Shown piece after piece: positions 1-11,524 of a stretch of 64,000 bases of DNA. Positions within the stretch are counted from its first letter, which is position 1. Each line of letters starts with the position of its first letter. Source of the stretch: Spongilla lacustris (taxonomy: Eukaryota; Porifera; Demospongiae; Spongillida; Spongillidae); NCBI GenBank assembly GCA_949361645.1, contig OX442415.1, positions 1,806,226-1,870,225 on the forward strand. Reading direction: 5' to 3'. The notes beneath the pieces are model-generated. The model was not told the DNA's origin and did no database searches. It saw only the letters and a program-made list of their open reading frames with translations. Both the position numbers and the translations under genes were made by a program.

Positions 1-79
1 TAATATTGATGTTTTGCAATAGTGTGAACTTGGTCTTTGTAATGGATTTTGACATTAATTTATGCTATTTTGTGAATGT

Positions 80-85
<6 letters not shown>

Positions 86-128
<43 letters not shown>
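86..128. repeat. (TG)n microsatellite
   Basis: A run of about 21 uninterrupted TG units just upstream of the FN3-like exon. Read as protein it gives only alternating Val-Cys, so the open frames across it are not genes. Confidence 0.95.
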
Positions 129-129
<1 letters not shown>

Positions 130-153
130 TGCATGATACACGGTCATCTTCAG

Positions 154-477
154 TTCCCAGTGGTTCGCCCAGCAACATTACTGCCATCACAATTTCACCA
201 TTTTTCAGTTAACGTCACATGGTTCAGTGTATCCAATATTTCAAGGAATGGTATCATAACAACCTATGAAGTGATGTACATGTGGCCACTGAGTAATGGA
301 CATCTCAGTAAAAATTATGCAAACACCAGTGGTATTTCAACTCAAATATTACTTAACATGCTTATGGGCTGTGTGCAATACAATATCTCAGTTAGAGCTT
401 ACACCAGCCAAGGACGCGCAATCCCACGGTGCCATTCAATTTATCCTTCGCTACCGGTTACATATTTACCTTGCGCA
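154..477 (+). pseudogene. Fibronectin type III-like exon with a frame break
   Basis: A likely exon follows the acceptor tcatcttcag. It starts with a Pro/Ser-rich FN3-like opening (PSGSPSNITAITISP), continues with VNVTW and TTYEVMY, and ends with YNISVRAYTSQG. These match the strands and the Trp/Tyr core of an FN3 domain, normally an extracellular beta sandwich in adhesion or receptor proteins. The first half and the second half are in different frames, and the switch falls in a run of five T near 204-208; one T fewer would restore the frame. No clear donor or neighbouring exon is visible, so it is either the 3' part of a gene extending left of the window or an isolated remnant. Family assignment is moderately sure; gene status is not. 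Confidence 0.5.
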
Positions 478-486
478 CATATATTG

Positions 487-580
487 TTAAAAAAAAGTTC
501 AGAGCCAAAAGGGGGGTTCGCCGAACCCCCTCGAACCCCTCTTCCCCCCCACCGAGTACGCCCTTGGCTCACCTGCAGCT
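487..580. mobile_element. G/C-rich terminal fragment of a dispersed element
   Basis: The short hairpin ggggttcgccgaacccc is followed by a C-rich tract and then gagtacgccc. The same G-rich/C-rich layout ending in TACGCC is seen at the ends of the element at 29582-30511, so this is probably a solo end of a similar family. No target-site duplication could be assigned. Confidence 0.35.
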
Positions 581-659
581 GGGTAGCCCACCTCGCGATA
601 GGTCGGGTTACCCAAATTGGGTATCAAATTATGATTTGTGTCCGTGTTAAATAATACAG

Positions 660-2237
660 TAATGGCTCACAAAGCGAAAACACATTATTGGTTAGAAGTA
701 GGCTTACATAAGTTGCCGAACGGAACTTGCCTTGTCCATTATGTATTTGTATAGGCTTGTGATCCCGCACCAAAGTTTATCCTATCTCGAAGAATGCATC
801 AATTGCAAGGGCGTGGCGAGCCATTGACGTGGAGAAATTTCAACAGAGATTACGGCTCACATAATGTCACGTGACATCTTAGCTAGCTATTTAATTGCAC
901 TCCTCAACGATAGGAAATGACAGTGAAGCCCTTTATCTATGACTGGACTAAGGGTGTGAAGCTTTTAATTGTATTATTTACACTTCTTGCTGGTATTCCC
1001 TAATATAAAGTCTTTGACTGGCTACATGTACGTAATACAACTTATGTGTAGTTGTATAGAGTTACATATATTAGCCCTTTAATGAAGGACCAGGTAAGGG
1101 CTATCAATCAACATGGCATCTCTGTCATCTTACTGCAGTGGATATCGTGATACTTGTCGTTAAATTTTTTTGAGTGTGTTTTAATGTTAACTTGATTTAT
1201 TAACATTAACTGCATGCAGTATTGAAAATTTGACAACACAGTGTTGTTGACCAAACATTTGTAAACAAGTACAGAAATAAGTGTCATGTGACTAACATGT
1301 CCGTTTGTTTTTTGTTTTTAAATGTTTCAGTTCAAAAAAACAGATTTTTAGCATATTTCTCAGCCCTGAGGCAGCAGATCAACACAAAATTTAGTATATA
1401 AGAGAGAAAACAAACCTGCCCAACGTTTGGTCGAGTCATATTTCAAACCCGGGAAATAATTTGTGTGCTTTCATGGGAGACACGTTTGTTTAGGTCGAAA
1501 AGCGTTTAGCATGCTGCTTTGCACAGTGGGCGTTATATGCGACAGTACATCGATTTGTATACCGAGGGATAGCTATTAATATTGCACCTTAGACACCTAT
1601 GTTTACAACGTAACAGTTAATTTTACCGTCAAAATTCTGCTTGCAAACGTTGAAGCTTGACGCTAGGGAGCTTTCATGGTTGTAGGAAGACATTTTGGAC
1701 AGTGAGAGGGACAAATATAAATGTACATGCTAAAAAGATGACCTGGCCACTGCTATATAGACACCACTGCCACTACAGTTTTTTTTTTTAAACCCACAAG
1801 GAATTGTAATAGAAATGTTGCTTTAAAAATGGACATCTATTATGTCAAAGGTTCCGGTTGGTGCAAGAGTGCTAAAAACCTTATTATGTGCATCTGGCAG
1901 TTGTGATTCCCACACATATATACCTGGCACGTACAACATTGTGGCAGCAGTATTGCCAACCAGTCAGGTAACCCTATAACAAATTTGACACTATCAATAA
2001 ACTGCAGAATAGTAACACAAATGAAAGTTTGAAAAATTATACAGTGGAATTAGTTACTGATGTTCACAAATTATAGTAAGTACATGGTTCTTACTTTATT
2101 TTAAATCAGATAACATCTTGTAAAAACAATTTTAAAGATCATAGGTTGTTTTCATGATAGTAAAAATGCGACATATATGGTTCATTTTTTGTCTGTTTAA
2201 TTGAATATACCTGCTTCTTAAATTATATTTCTACCAG
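660..2237. other. Non-coding stretch upstream of the dispanin gene
   Basis: No convincing exon or recognised element is seen in these 1.6 kb. A 42-codon open stretch from an ATG at 1842 ends at a good donor (CAG/gtaacc, 1968), but it is phase 0 while the first recognised dispanin exon needs one carried base, so I do not join them. The first dispanin exon with the start codon should lie here or further left. Confidence 0.5.
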
Positions 2238-5200
2238 GATACACGTACCCACCTCAACAGGGGGGACAGCCATATACCTTATCACCACAGGGACAACCTC
2301 CAGCATATACCGCAGGTCAATTCCAGAGTTACCCTCCAACAGGCTACCCATTCCAACAAGGCCAAGGTCCACAGTTTGGATATCCACCACAGGAGAATAT
2401 TGATCTTAATCAATACCCAAATGCTTATAATCAAGGATTTAACTCCACACTACAGTATACACCACCTACCTTTCCTCAACAACAGGTTTGTAGTATTATT
2501 TTAACTTTTTTTTTCAATGCTGTAACAATAAGGCAATGTCATCTACCATATTTACTTATATGATTGTTCCACATATAATTTATAAATTCAATGTACAATG
2601 TATGTAATTCAGAATATATACGTACAGTATTATTATTATTATGCTGCAGGCATCAACAAATGTTGTAGTGGTAAACGCCCAGCCCACTGTAGCTACGACA
2701 ACAGTGGAACACACCAGTACCGGTGACTACTTCCTCACGCTCTCCATTGTGATGACCTTCCTCTGCTGCATCTGTGGAGGGTGGTGGAACCTTCTGTGCA
2801 CAATATCAGCTGTGGCCGTAGCCAGTGCTGTAAGACATACAGTATAGCAGCTAGGAATTTAATTATTGCATGCAAAATAAATTCAGGCAAGAGAGGGGGG
2901 AGGGAGGAGGGAGGGAGCGGGGGAGGGTTACTCAGTAATCGTATTTATGACAATTACGTACAATTAACCCACTAATGTATGTTCCTAGTTGGGCATGTCA
3001 TACGAATATTTGTCCTATGTAATTTTTATCTGTGGGACTAAAAGTTTTTATCCTAGGACAAAAAGTTTCAGTGACTTTTTATCCATAGGATAAAACGTTT
3101 CTGAAACTTTCTGTCCCACTCTAAAACTTTTTGCCCCACTGTAAAATAGTTGTGAGAGCGCTACTCTATGGTCAGATTGATGCACAAAACAGGACCTTGA
3201 CAGGAGAAATGTCACCACTGTTAAAAAAAAAGATAATACCGGTGTACACATGAGATATTGAAGACACTTCATGCTTATACAGAAAAATAACAATATAAAT
3301 GATTCATGGGTTATTAGCTGTATTAAAATGACACAATGATCAAATGACATAAACACATTATTATTAATAAATCTTCATCAAAACTGATTCACATCCTTTT
3401 ATCTGTCTCAAAGTGTTTGCAAATATTAGTGAAATACATGTATATACATTCATTGTAACATTGGAATGGATGTCTGCTTCTGTTTCACGTGTTTGAATTG
3501 CATGTTTTTGCCACTTGTTAATCTTTCCACAAGGTCCATAGACATAGATTGTGGTTTGAAGTAATAAGACTGCAGCAATTATTTCAATTTCAGTAGCCCA
3601 TGTACCCAGTAACTGCATCTTTGACTGTTCTATATAAATATCCATTGTTTCACCATCATTAATAATGCAGATCAATTGAGGATTTGCCGAGTTATCAATC
3701 ATGTAGGTCGTAACCAGTAAATGAACTTCATGATGATGTTCCTGTGAACCAGTTAGTGTAAATGAAAGAGCTCGAAAAAAGCAATTACCATCAGGAACAA
3801 TTCTTGTTGTTGAAGACGGACAGTGATTCACTGAAACCATTACATGTGTAGTGTTTCCATGAATGTACGGGAGCCCGAGTAAAATGCAATGATCTTTTTG
3901 CCATTCCCTACATACTGGTATGTAACAAACTTGAGGTGTATGCTCATCATCTGATACATTTTTTGTGTGTTTGTTTCATCCAAACATTGAAGAAGCACAT
4001 TATCTTCTGTTACTGGTATGCTGTTCGTAGGTTCACTTGGTTCCAATAAGTTCTCAATAGTAACTTCCTTGTCACAGCAATATGTCCTCTTGCTATATAT
4101 CCATAGGCATAAATCATCAAGATCTGATCCATTCATTAAAAAATACATGTTACCTAGTACATTCACAGACTTCAATGTGATGTCACAAGATTTTAATGAT
4201 CTCCATGAACACGATCTACCTTTCCATTGTCACACTTTTTCACCAGGAATAGATCCTTTCCAATATCTTTTGTTACTTCATATGGGCCCAGCCACTTTGG
4301 ATCAAGAGCACCTCCTGCTCGCTTTTTGCGCCTGAAGTCCTTCTTCAAGACCTTATCTCCAATAGCAATATGAGGTATTTTGCCCCTCTTTTTGCTGTAA
4401 TTCATCTTCTGTATTTTATCACATTTCTCTTCACATTCTATACGATCTCCTTTCTTGCATTGGTTAAGTATACATGACAACAATCCTAAACAATTAACAA
4501 ATTCTTGCATAGTTATTGAAGTTACATGTATTTACTTACCCTGTCTTGCTGAGCATTTTCATTTTCATAGTCATTTAACAGGTTTTCTCCTTCCTCATTA
4601 TATGATAGTTCAACAGGCAATATTGCTTTTTCTTCCAAACATGACTTCATAGGGTGAATAAAGGAAAGAAGCATGCTTTGCAGTGTTGTAGGCAATAACA
4701 TGGCAGTCGATATAGACATCCCAATCTTCCTTTTTCTCATTCACATATTTGACAATCATGTTCTTCAAGGTTTGATTCCATCTTTCATCTAAGCCGTTGA
4801 CCTATAGGTAATCAGGTGGCTAATAGCATAATAATTAAACACAGTGTAAGCTATACCTGAGGATGATAAGGAGTGGTGAAGTGCCTCTTAATCAAATAGC
4901 AAACACCATAGAATATCAGGATACCTTCAGCAGAGAAGCAGAAACTCCCGTAGCATGCTTACTAGGAAGGGGCACAGTATCTACGCATTTAGTGAAGTAG
5001 TCTGAAAGTGTAAGGATAAACCTATTGCCACTGGAAGAAGCAGGAGTAATAGGACCAACGAAGTCAATCCCAACATGAAACCACGGTGAATGAATAGGGA
5101 CTGGATGCAGCTCAGTTTCAGAGAAAAGTGGCTTCCTGCTTGACCTTTGACAGACATCACAAGCAGCAATCTGTACAGCCGGCGTAATAATGATTATATC

Positions 5201-6479
5201 CAATATACACACTGCATGCGCCAAATAGCAAATTAAAGATCAACAACAACAAAAAAAACGTACCATGCTCTTCACATCCCTTAGAATCTTGCCACTGTTT
5301 TTGTGACACCAAAATGGCCTGAAGTTACATCCACGTGACACGCTTGTACCACCCGCATCTGTTCAGATCGGCTCTGTATATACCTCACTGTAACATCCTA
5401 CGCCATGGCCAAACAGTGCAATCTAAAATAAGCTTTGGCTAAAGCGTGTGTTTGTACCTGTTTCCTTCTTTCTTTAAGCGGTAGTATAGGTTGCCTTCCT
5501 TCACTAAGAACCTTTCAGCCCTTTTTCTGATCTGTATTTTTCTCGTGCCATGCAGAACATCACTTTGGATAACTTTTCTGAACCAGGTAAGCGTACACAT
5601 CGTCTACTAAGGCATCTTCGTCAGAATCACTGTCAGACATAGCTCGACCACGTGCGTTTAAAGTGCGGACGAAAAATTTCAGTAACGGACAAAATGTTTC
5701 AGAAAATTTTTGACCTAGGATAATGAATTTCAGGCGGACAAAATTTTTCATGACAGGCGTAGGCCGACCTTCATGTATTGGCGGAAGCTTCCGCCAGTAC
5801 TATTAGTATGTTATGATATTTTTTATGTGAAATCAAGTAAAACTCCATGCAACGCATATATAAATTCCCTATTAATGTTTATCAATATTTCTCCCCCCCC
5901 CCCCCACCACTATTCAGTATTGCCAATATACCAGACAATCTATTTTGAAATACATACAATCTATTTTGAAATACCTATAATGTTCTCTAACTGCCAAGAA
6001 AACCCAGATAATGATTAATCTAACACTCGATAAGATAAGATTCACTCTGATGAGAAGGTTTATTGGTTTATTGCACTGTATCTTTGTCACATAATGTTAT
6101 ACATGTATGAAAATACTGCACATCTATATTGCCTCCTCCCCAGGCTAAGAATGATGCTGCTGTTGGAAGGACTGTCTCTGCCCAAAAGAAAGGCAGAGTT
6201 GCGTTGGTCCTCAACGTGCTTTCCGTGGTCTTCTTTGTAGTAGGGCTGGAAGTTATCATCGGATCGTGAGTTGGCAGTAGTGTATCTTTAAGCAACAGTG
6301 CCAGCTACTCTCCATACAGTGCCAGCTCCTCTCCAACTCCATACTATCACTATTATTGTAAATACTGCTATTACATCTACTCCTCCTACTACTACTCCTG
6401 CTCCTACAGCTATGGTGTGTCCTCAGCTTACTACAGTAGCTACTACTATAGCTACTACTATAGCTACTACTGCTATTAG
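2238..6479 (+). CDS. CD225/dispanin-family small membrane protein (IFITM/PRRT-like)
   Basis: Exons are 2238-2485, 2650-2829 and 6144-6265 or 6269, with matching phases and GT-AG borders. Exon one (5' end missing) is rich in Pro, Gln, Tyr and Gly (YPPQQGGQ, FGYPPQ), as in dispanin cytosolic N-terminal tails. Exon two holds GDYFLTLSIVMTFLCCICGG, the CD225 first hydrophobic segment with paired Cys. Exon three holds an Ala/Lys-rich loop and the second membrane helix (VALVLNVLSVVFFVVGL). The family sits in endosomal or plasma membranes and affects membrane curvature and trafficking. The TGA at 6267 overlaps a perfect donor (GTGAGT). Splicing a 54-base intron (6266-6319) keeps frame and adds an open Tyr/Ser-rich tail to a TAG at 6477; otherwise the protein ends at 6269. 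The intron 2830-6143 contains a Ginger transposon. The family call is firm; the C-terminus is not settled. Confidence 0.8.
3364..3840 (-). pseudogene. OTU-like cysteine protease of the Ginger element
   Basis: The 158-codon open frame has the OTU nucleophile block IVPDGNCFFRALSFTLTGSQ, where Asp, Gly, Asn and Cys match the active-site loop, followed by HHHEVHLLVTTYM and the core strand WATEIEIIAAVLLLQTTIYV. OTU domains are deubiquitinating cysteine proteases; in transposons their role is unknown. I cannot find the C-terminal catalytic His in this frame, and the end of the domain looks shifted, so this copy is probably inactive. It lies downstream of the integrase C-terminal part on the same strand. 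Confidence 0.65.
4193..5640 (-). pseudogene. Ginger integrase/transposase, broken
   Basis: Reading from 5640 downward, an acidic start (MSDSDSDEDALVDDVYAYLV) leads, after a frame shift near 5560, to a basic segment with AERFLVKEGNLYYRLKKEG. An HVDVTSGHFG piece of the zinc-binding HHCC domain follows at about 5300-5350. At 4916-5224 lie CDVCQRSS and VGIDFVGPI, the second half of the zinc domain and the first catalytic Asp of a DDE core. The stretch around 4193-4510 carries a basic C-terminal domain with PKWLGPYEV. A strong donor at 4540 suggests a real intron. Frame changes and gaps mean it cannot make an intact transposase. Gypsy integrase is the alternative, but the inverted ends and OTU domain favour Ginger. 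Confidence 0.65.
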
Positions 6480-6613
6480 CAAGAACCTGCACGCTTTTGC
6501 CATGCTAGCTGCCTTTGTATATACACACCTATTATAATCAGTAGATGTTTACTAATGATATTACGTGTATATTGCTTCTCTATGTTTATTTTATTAAAAT
6601 ACAAATACAGCAA

Positions 6614-6637
6614 ATATATATATATATATATATATAT
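6614..6637. repeat. (TA)n microsatellite
   Basis: About 12 TA units downstream of the dispanin gene. No function can be read from it. Confidence 0.9.
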
Positions 6638-6655
6638 TACATTATTTACTACATT

Positions 6656-7490
6656 TTACAAACAGTATGCGCTACATTGATAATACACAAAACACACACA
6701 AACAGCTGCATGCACAGATAACTGTCCTTTTGGGTTGATTGGGGGTAGGAGCGGACCAAGATTGATCGCATTAGCTCTAATCAATAACAGGCTGAGGCGG
6801 CCATATAGCTCAGCTACCACCTTAGACTTGGGGGTGTTGCCAAAAATGGCTAATCGTGAAGCCACCTGCGAAAAGGCCTTTAATGCCTCTGGTCCCCGTT
6901 CTCCACTGCCAATGATACACATTGCCAGCCTAACTCAGCACACTTGGGACCATTTTGTTATGTTTTCTGTGCTCAGTTGCCTTTGCTGAAACACCCTGGT
7001 ACATGCCTGCTTCCAACATAAAGTGGGGATGCAACAGTGATGTCAAAGGCAGCTTAGGTGTCAGAATCAGTAAATTTATTGGTTCAGATTACTTATAAAG
7101 ACAGGCCCCATCCTCAAAGCCCAAGCCACTTCTCCACTGTACTCTGGAACCCTTTAGGCATATGCTGGCTGCTCTGATGATGGCAAACAAAAGCCTTGCT
7201 CTGATATAGCCACATATTTGTGCATAAGACTTTTTCCATTTGCTTGGAACACATGTGGCCATTCTCTTCAGGAAGTGCTCTGCTTCCTGATGAAGAAATC
7301 CATCAACAGGGTTTAAAGTACCTGTATGATCTTCCACTGCTTGTTTGTAAATCATGTATGATGGACCATCTCTATCAATAACCTTGAAGTCAAATAGTGC
7401 CTCTGCTTGAGGTTGCCAAACACCATGTACTCCCAAATGCAGCCTCAATCCTCAGTCACCTACTTGTAGTTCTGCCTCTCTAACAATTGG
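6656..7490 (-). pseudogene. Non-LTR retrotransposon fragment, C-terminal endonuclease-like region
   Basis: Two minus-strand segments encode the end of a retroelement ORF. The segment 7089-7448 has VWQPQAEALFDFKVIDRDGP, matching the (F/A)FDV.V strand of the restriction-like endonuclease domain, and later CGYIRARLLFAIIRAASICL and KGSRVQWRSGLG, the usual C-terminal pattern of this family. The segment 6656-6922 has FSQVASRLAIFGNTPKSKVV and LYGRLSLLLIRANA, a related tail from another copy or subfamily. There is no reverse transcriptase core here, so it is a truncated copy. Similar pieces lie at 42400-43275 and 62820-64000. Assignment rests on remembered family patterns. Confidence 0.55.
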
Positions 7491-7839
7491 CTCTCTGACA
7501 ACCTGTGTCCACACCTGTGCAGAAATATCTCCAATGCAATCTCTGCACTGTAAAAACAGTAGTGAAAATGTCAATCCAAAACAAATTCAATCCATTGGAT
7601 TGAAGTACAGTTGGATTAGGAAACTATCCAATTTTTCTGCTCCGTAACATTGGATTGATCCTCAAACCTTGGATTTTGGATGGATTGGGCCGGCATTATT
7701 CCTTTGAAAATAAAATATACCTTTAGTGCCACATATTTAAGGTTGCTATATATAAATCCATTCTATAGCATACTCGTTGGGTGCGTAGTCATGGGTAAAT
7801 GGATATAAAGGTTGCCTAGTCAAGTTCTTTTTTTGAAGG

Positions 7840-8990
7840 ACAGCCTAACTTCCATATCACCCCTTAGTAGTCAATCTCCTCCAATTACATCAGAATACAC
7901 CTCAAATGACAAGGACAGCCTAACTTCCATATCACCCCGTGTCATTTAATAGGTGTTCTCAGGAACTTGGAGAAGGAGGCTGACTACTTTTCAGGACCTG
8001 GGACTAAGAGAATCACATTTTCCTCTGTCAAAACACTATGAATTATTAATGAGATGGGCCATAGTATGGGACGGGGGGTGATATGAAAGTTAGGTTCTCC
8101 TTCAAAGAAGGAATTTGTCCAGATAACTCAACATCTCATTAATAAATCATAGTGTGTAAAGGGGGGAAATGGGATTAAAAAAGTTCCAACCCCTGAACAG
8201 TCCCCTTTTACTACTACCTCAGAGCACCCGCAAATGACAAGGGGTAATATGTAAGTTAAGTTCTTGACCAGACAACCTCTACATCCCATCAACCGGTTAT
8301 CTCCAAGAGCCGCATATCTGAGACAACAATATGTTTACTGTTATACCAAAGGATTATTCCAGACACTTTGAAATATTATACTGATTTGAAGTTATTCATC
8401 TTTGTGGCTTTAGATTATATTGTTCATACCACCTCCCTACTACATAGCATTCCTCTGCTGCCTCATTTTATTGATTTTGGACAATATTAAACAAAAATAT
8501 TCCTATGTTAATCGGTTAAAAATCCATAGTGTGTGACAGGGAGGGGGGGGGGGGGGGGGGGAAAGGGGATTTTAAAACTGAGCTCTAAGCCCAGCAAAGC
8601 AGTCATTCCCCTTCTCCATGTACCCAGAACATTCCCCAAATGACAAGGGGTGATATGAAAGTTAGGTTCTCCTTCAAAAAAGGAACTTAACCAGACAACT
8701 TTTACATTTCATTAACCGGTTACCTCCAAGAGATGCATATATGTGTCAACAATGTGTTTACAGTTCCCTTTGAAATATTATACTAATTTGAAGTTACTCA
8801 TCTTCAAGGCTTCAGATTATATTGTTCACACCACCTCCCTACTACCCAACATTCCTCTGCTGCCTAATAAACAAAAATATTCTGGCGTTGATCGGTGAAT
8901 AATTCATAGTGTGTGACAGTGTGTGATTTAAAAAGTCCTAAGCCCAGAAAAGTAGTCAGTCCCCTTCTCCAAGTACCTCAAAACACCCTC
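7840..8990. repeat. Three diverged copies of a ~0.4-kb non-coding unit
   Basis: Blocks recur in the same order: aaatgacaaggggtgatatg, aaagttaggttctccttcaa, a cattaaccggtta block, tttgaaatattatact, ccacctccctacta, cattcctctgctgcct and catagtgtgtgacag. The last two copies (about 8180-8560 and 8600-8960) align well. An older partial copy precedes them from about 7840. No coding potential is seen. The array ends exactly where the gypsy-like coding region begins, so it may belong to that element's 3' flank. Confidence 0.6.
8543..8561. repeat. Poly-G tract
   Basis: About 19 consecutive G within the diverged 0.4-kb repeats. Such a run is prone to sequencing and assembly error. Confidence 0.9.
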
Positions 8991-10193
8991 AAATGACAAG
9001 GGGTGCAGTATCTGGACTCGCTGTCGTAGATGTCGGCGTCGGCACTGCAACCAAGTCTTCTCGCACGGGGTTTGATGTTGCCACAGCTGGTTTGAGCCTG
9101 TCAAAATGAACACACTGCGTTTTAGTCCCCTTAATGCATTTTATCTTATATGTGCACTCTGCCACACTCTCGATGACTTTGAATGGACCCTTCCACGGAT
9201 GGTGAAAATTTTCTGGACTTACCACGCGGTACAGCCGGTGAGTACAGGCACACTAAATCACCACAGTTAAATGGTTTACCGTGGACCTTCTCATCATAAA
9301 TACTCTTCTGCCTCTTATGCTCTGCCTCACACCGTTCTCTCACTAGACAGTATGCATTTTCTAAGCCATCCTTCAGCTTCTGCACATACTCGGGAAGTGT
9401 AGTTTGTTCAATAGGATTAGAACCATACATTAAATCTATCGGCAATTTCACTTCCCGCCCAAACTTAAGAAAAAATGGTCTAAACCCTGTAGAAGAGTGG
9501 GTACTGGAATTGTATGCCAGGCAAACCTTCCGGATATAGAGATCCTAGTCCGATGGATGGTTGTGTGCAGTAGTTGCCAACATGTCCAAGAGTGTTCTAT
9601 TAAACCTTTCAACAATGCCATTTCCCTGTGGGTGGTAGGGTGCATGTCATACGTGACTTTCTGATCTCCAAAAGCTTGCATATATCTTCAATCAATTCTG
9701 ATTCAAACTGTCGGCCCTGATCAGAGTGCAATTGTTCTGGGGGAGAAAACCGGCAAAACAATTCATCAACTAATTTCGTAGCAACTGTTGTAGCTTTTTG
9801 ATTCCTGATTGGAAATGCTTCTACCCATCTTGTGAAGTGGTCTACAGCTGCCAACACATACTTATTTCCTTCCTCTGTCACTGGTAAAGGTCCTACAATG
9901 TCAATACTCACCAACTGCATAGGGTATCCAGACTGGATGGACTGCAAATAAGCCTTCCTTTTGGGAACAGTCATTTTTCTGGTGGCACAGGTCAAACAGG
10001 ATTTACACCAGTCTCTCGCTGCTTTTGCACATCCTGGCCAGTAGAAGCGCTCTTTTAGGTGAGATAACACCTCCTCCCCAAAGTGTCCCCCAACAGCACC
10101 TTCATGGAGATCACGTATAGCACTAGCCTGAAGTTTAGAGGGCAACACAAGTTGGAGTCCACCATCTCCATCATCAATCCGTTTCCACAGCAC
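8989..10193 (-). pseudogene. Gypsy integrase
   Basis: The N-terminal zinc domain shows HEGAVGGHFG then CKSCLTC. The catalytic core has VSIDIVGPLP (first Asp) and LHSDQGRQFE (second Asp); a frame change near 9640 precedes the segment with the third acidic residue. A linker with LMYGSNPIEQ and a C-terminal domain with WKGPFKVIE follow (8989-9451). Integrase joins element cDNA to the host chromosome. At least two frame shifts separate the parts, so no intact protein is possible as sequenced. Confidence 0.85.
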
Positions 10194-10438
10194 GCGGTTT
10201 TTGATACACAGAAGTTGCCACTTCTGGAGGAGAAGATGACTTTCCCTACTCCAAGTTTTGGAGACATCTAAAGAGGTATTTGACCCTGCCGCACTGCCTG
10301 GTATACTGTGTTTATTGAAGCATCCTCCATTTGTAGTCTCTGCATTTCTTCTAAAGAATAGGATTGGAAGGGAAAGGCTGGCAATACACTCAAAGATGCA
10401 CTAAATTCAACCTCCTTTCCTTGGTCAACACGACCACA

Positions 10439-11520
10439 TTATCTGCATGGGATTCTGGAAAGGGCATCTGCATTGCAATGCTGGGTACCTTGACGATGAA
10501 TGACCACAAAGTCAAATTCTTGTAGCCTTTCCAGCCAGCGGTCTAGCTGCCCTTCAGGTTCCTTAAAATTTTGCAACCAAACTAAAGAACCATGGTCGGT
10601 CCTTAGAGTAAACTGTCTACCCAGTAGGTATGGCCTAAAATGGTGTGTAAACTCCACCACTGCCAGCAGTTTTCTACGAGTTAAACAATATCTTTGTTCC
10701 TGCCTGCTAAGGGAACGGCTAGCGTATGCTATTACACGTTCAGACCCATCTTCAGAAGGTTGTGATAGCACTGCCCCTATCCCTAACCCTACATCACTTG
10801 CATCAGTGTCTAGGGCAAAACATTTTGAATAGTCAGGGTATGCCAGGACTGGAGAGGAAACAAGACATCTGCGAAGCTCATCAAAGGCACTCTGACACAA
10901 CTCATTCCAGTGGAAAACATTATTTTTTCTGTTAGGCGTTGCAATGGTTTAGCAATAGAGGAAAAGTTTTTTATAAACCTCCTATAATAATTGGCCAGGC
11001 CTAGAAATCGTTGAATTTCTTGCTTACATGTTGGAGTTGGCCAATTACATATTGCCTCTACTTTAGTTGGGTCTGTAGAAATCCCTTCTGCTGAAACCAC
11101 ATGTCCAATATACCGGACTTCTTTTTGACACAGACTACACTTTGAGGGTTTTACCTTCAGTCCTGCCTCCCTAAGCCTTTTCAATACACCCACCAAATTG
11201 TACAGGTGATTCTCAAAACTGTCACCAACCACTAAAATATCATCTATGTATACCAGGCAACTGTACGACTTCAACCCGCTTAGCACTTTACCCATAAGAC
11301 GTTGAAACGTTGCCGGCGCATTACATAACCTGAATGGCATCACCTCAAATTGGTAGAGACCTTCTGGAGTTGAGAAAGCTGTTTTCTCTTTGTCTTCAAC
11401 CTCTACCTGCCAGTAACCAGTGCTAAGTCCAATGTTGAAAACAGCTTTGAGGCAGCCAAAGTGTCCAATGTATCATTCACACGGGGAAGAGGGTATGCAT
11501 CTTTTCTAGTGACTGTGTTA
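10439..11520 (-). pseudogene. Gypsy reverse transcriptase and RNase H
   Basis: The reverse transcriptase palm carries MPFRLCNAPATFQRLM and the active-site box YIDDILV. The connection carries FLGLANYYRRFIKNFS, and RNase H carries FALDTDASDVGLGIGAVLSQ. Upstream, motif A reads FNIGLSTGYW where the family normally has an Asp two residues before the second Leu, so a metal-binding residue appears lost. A frame change near 10900 splits the thumb from RNase H, and another gap occurs near 11343-11525. Confidence 0.87.
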
Positions 11521-11524
11521 CCTT

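Larger units (their letters stand above)
2996..5755 (-). mobile_element. Ginger-type DNA transposon inside the dispanin intron
   Basis: The 2760-bp element is delimited by imperfect inverted repeats. The left end reads TGTCATACGAATATTTGTCC and the complement of the right end reads TGTCATGAAAAATTTTGTCC, with further shared ATCCTAGG and TTTCTGAAAC blocks. It is flanked by GGCA (left) and GGCG (right), compatible with a 4-bp target duplication. Inside, on the minus strand, are an integrase-like transposase and an OTU-like protease. TGT..ACA ends, a 4-bp duplication, a gypsy-like integrase and an accessory OTU domain fit the Ginger1 group. Exon-like breaks within the integrase also fit, since Ginger genes can contain introns. 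It is opposite in orientation to the host gene and looks decayed. Confidence 0.7.

Noticed and set aside
6..212. Open frames rich in Val-Cys across the TG repeats here and at 28787-29096
   Set aside because: They are translations of (TG)n microsatellites; only the FN3-like part after 154 has family resemblance.
1842..1967. Candidate first exon of the dispanin gene
   Set aside because: It has an ATG and a good donor but the wrong phase for the next exon, and no dispanin-like sequence.
3048..3356. 102-codon minus-strand frame
   Set aside because: It overlaps the Ginger terminal repeat with its repetitive AAAAGTTT motifs and has no domain.
6256..6537. Ser-rich minus-strand and Thr-rich plus-strand frames
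   Set aside because: They are other-frame translations of the Tyr/Ser-coding segment that is in frame with the dispanin exon.
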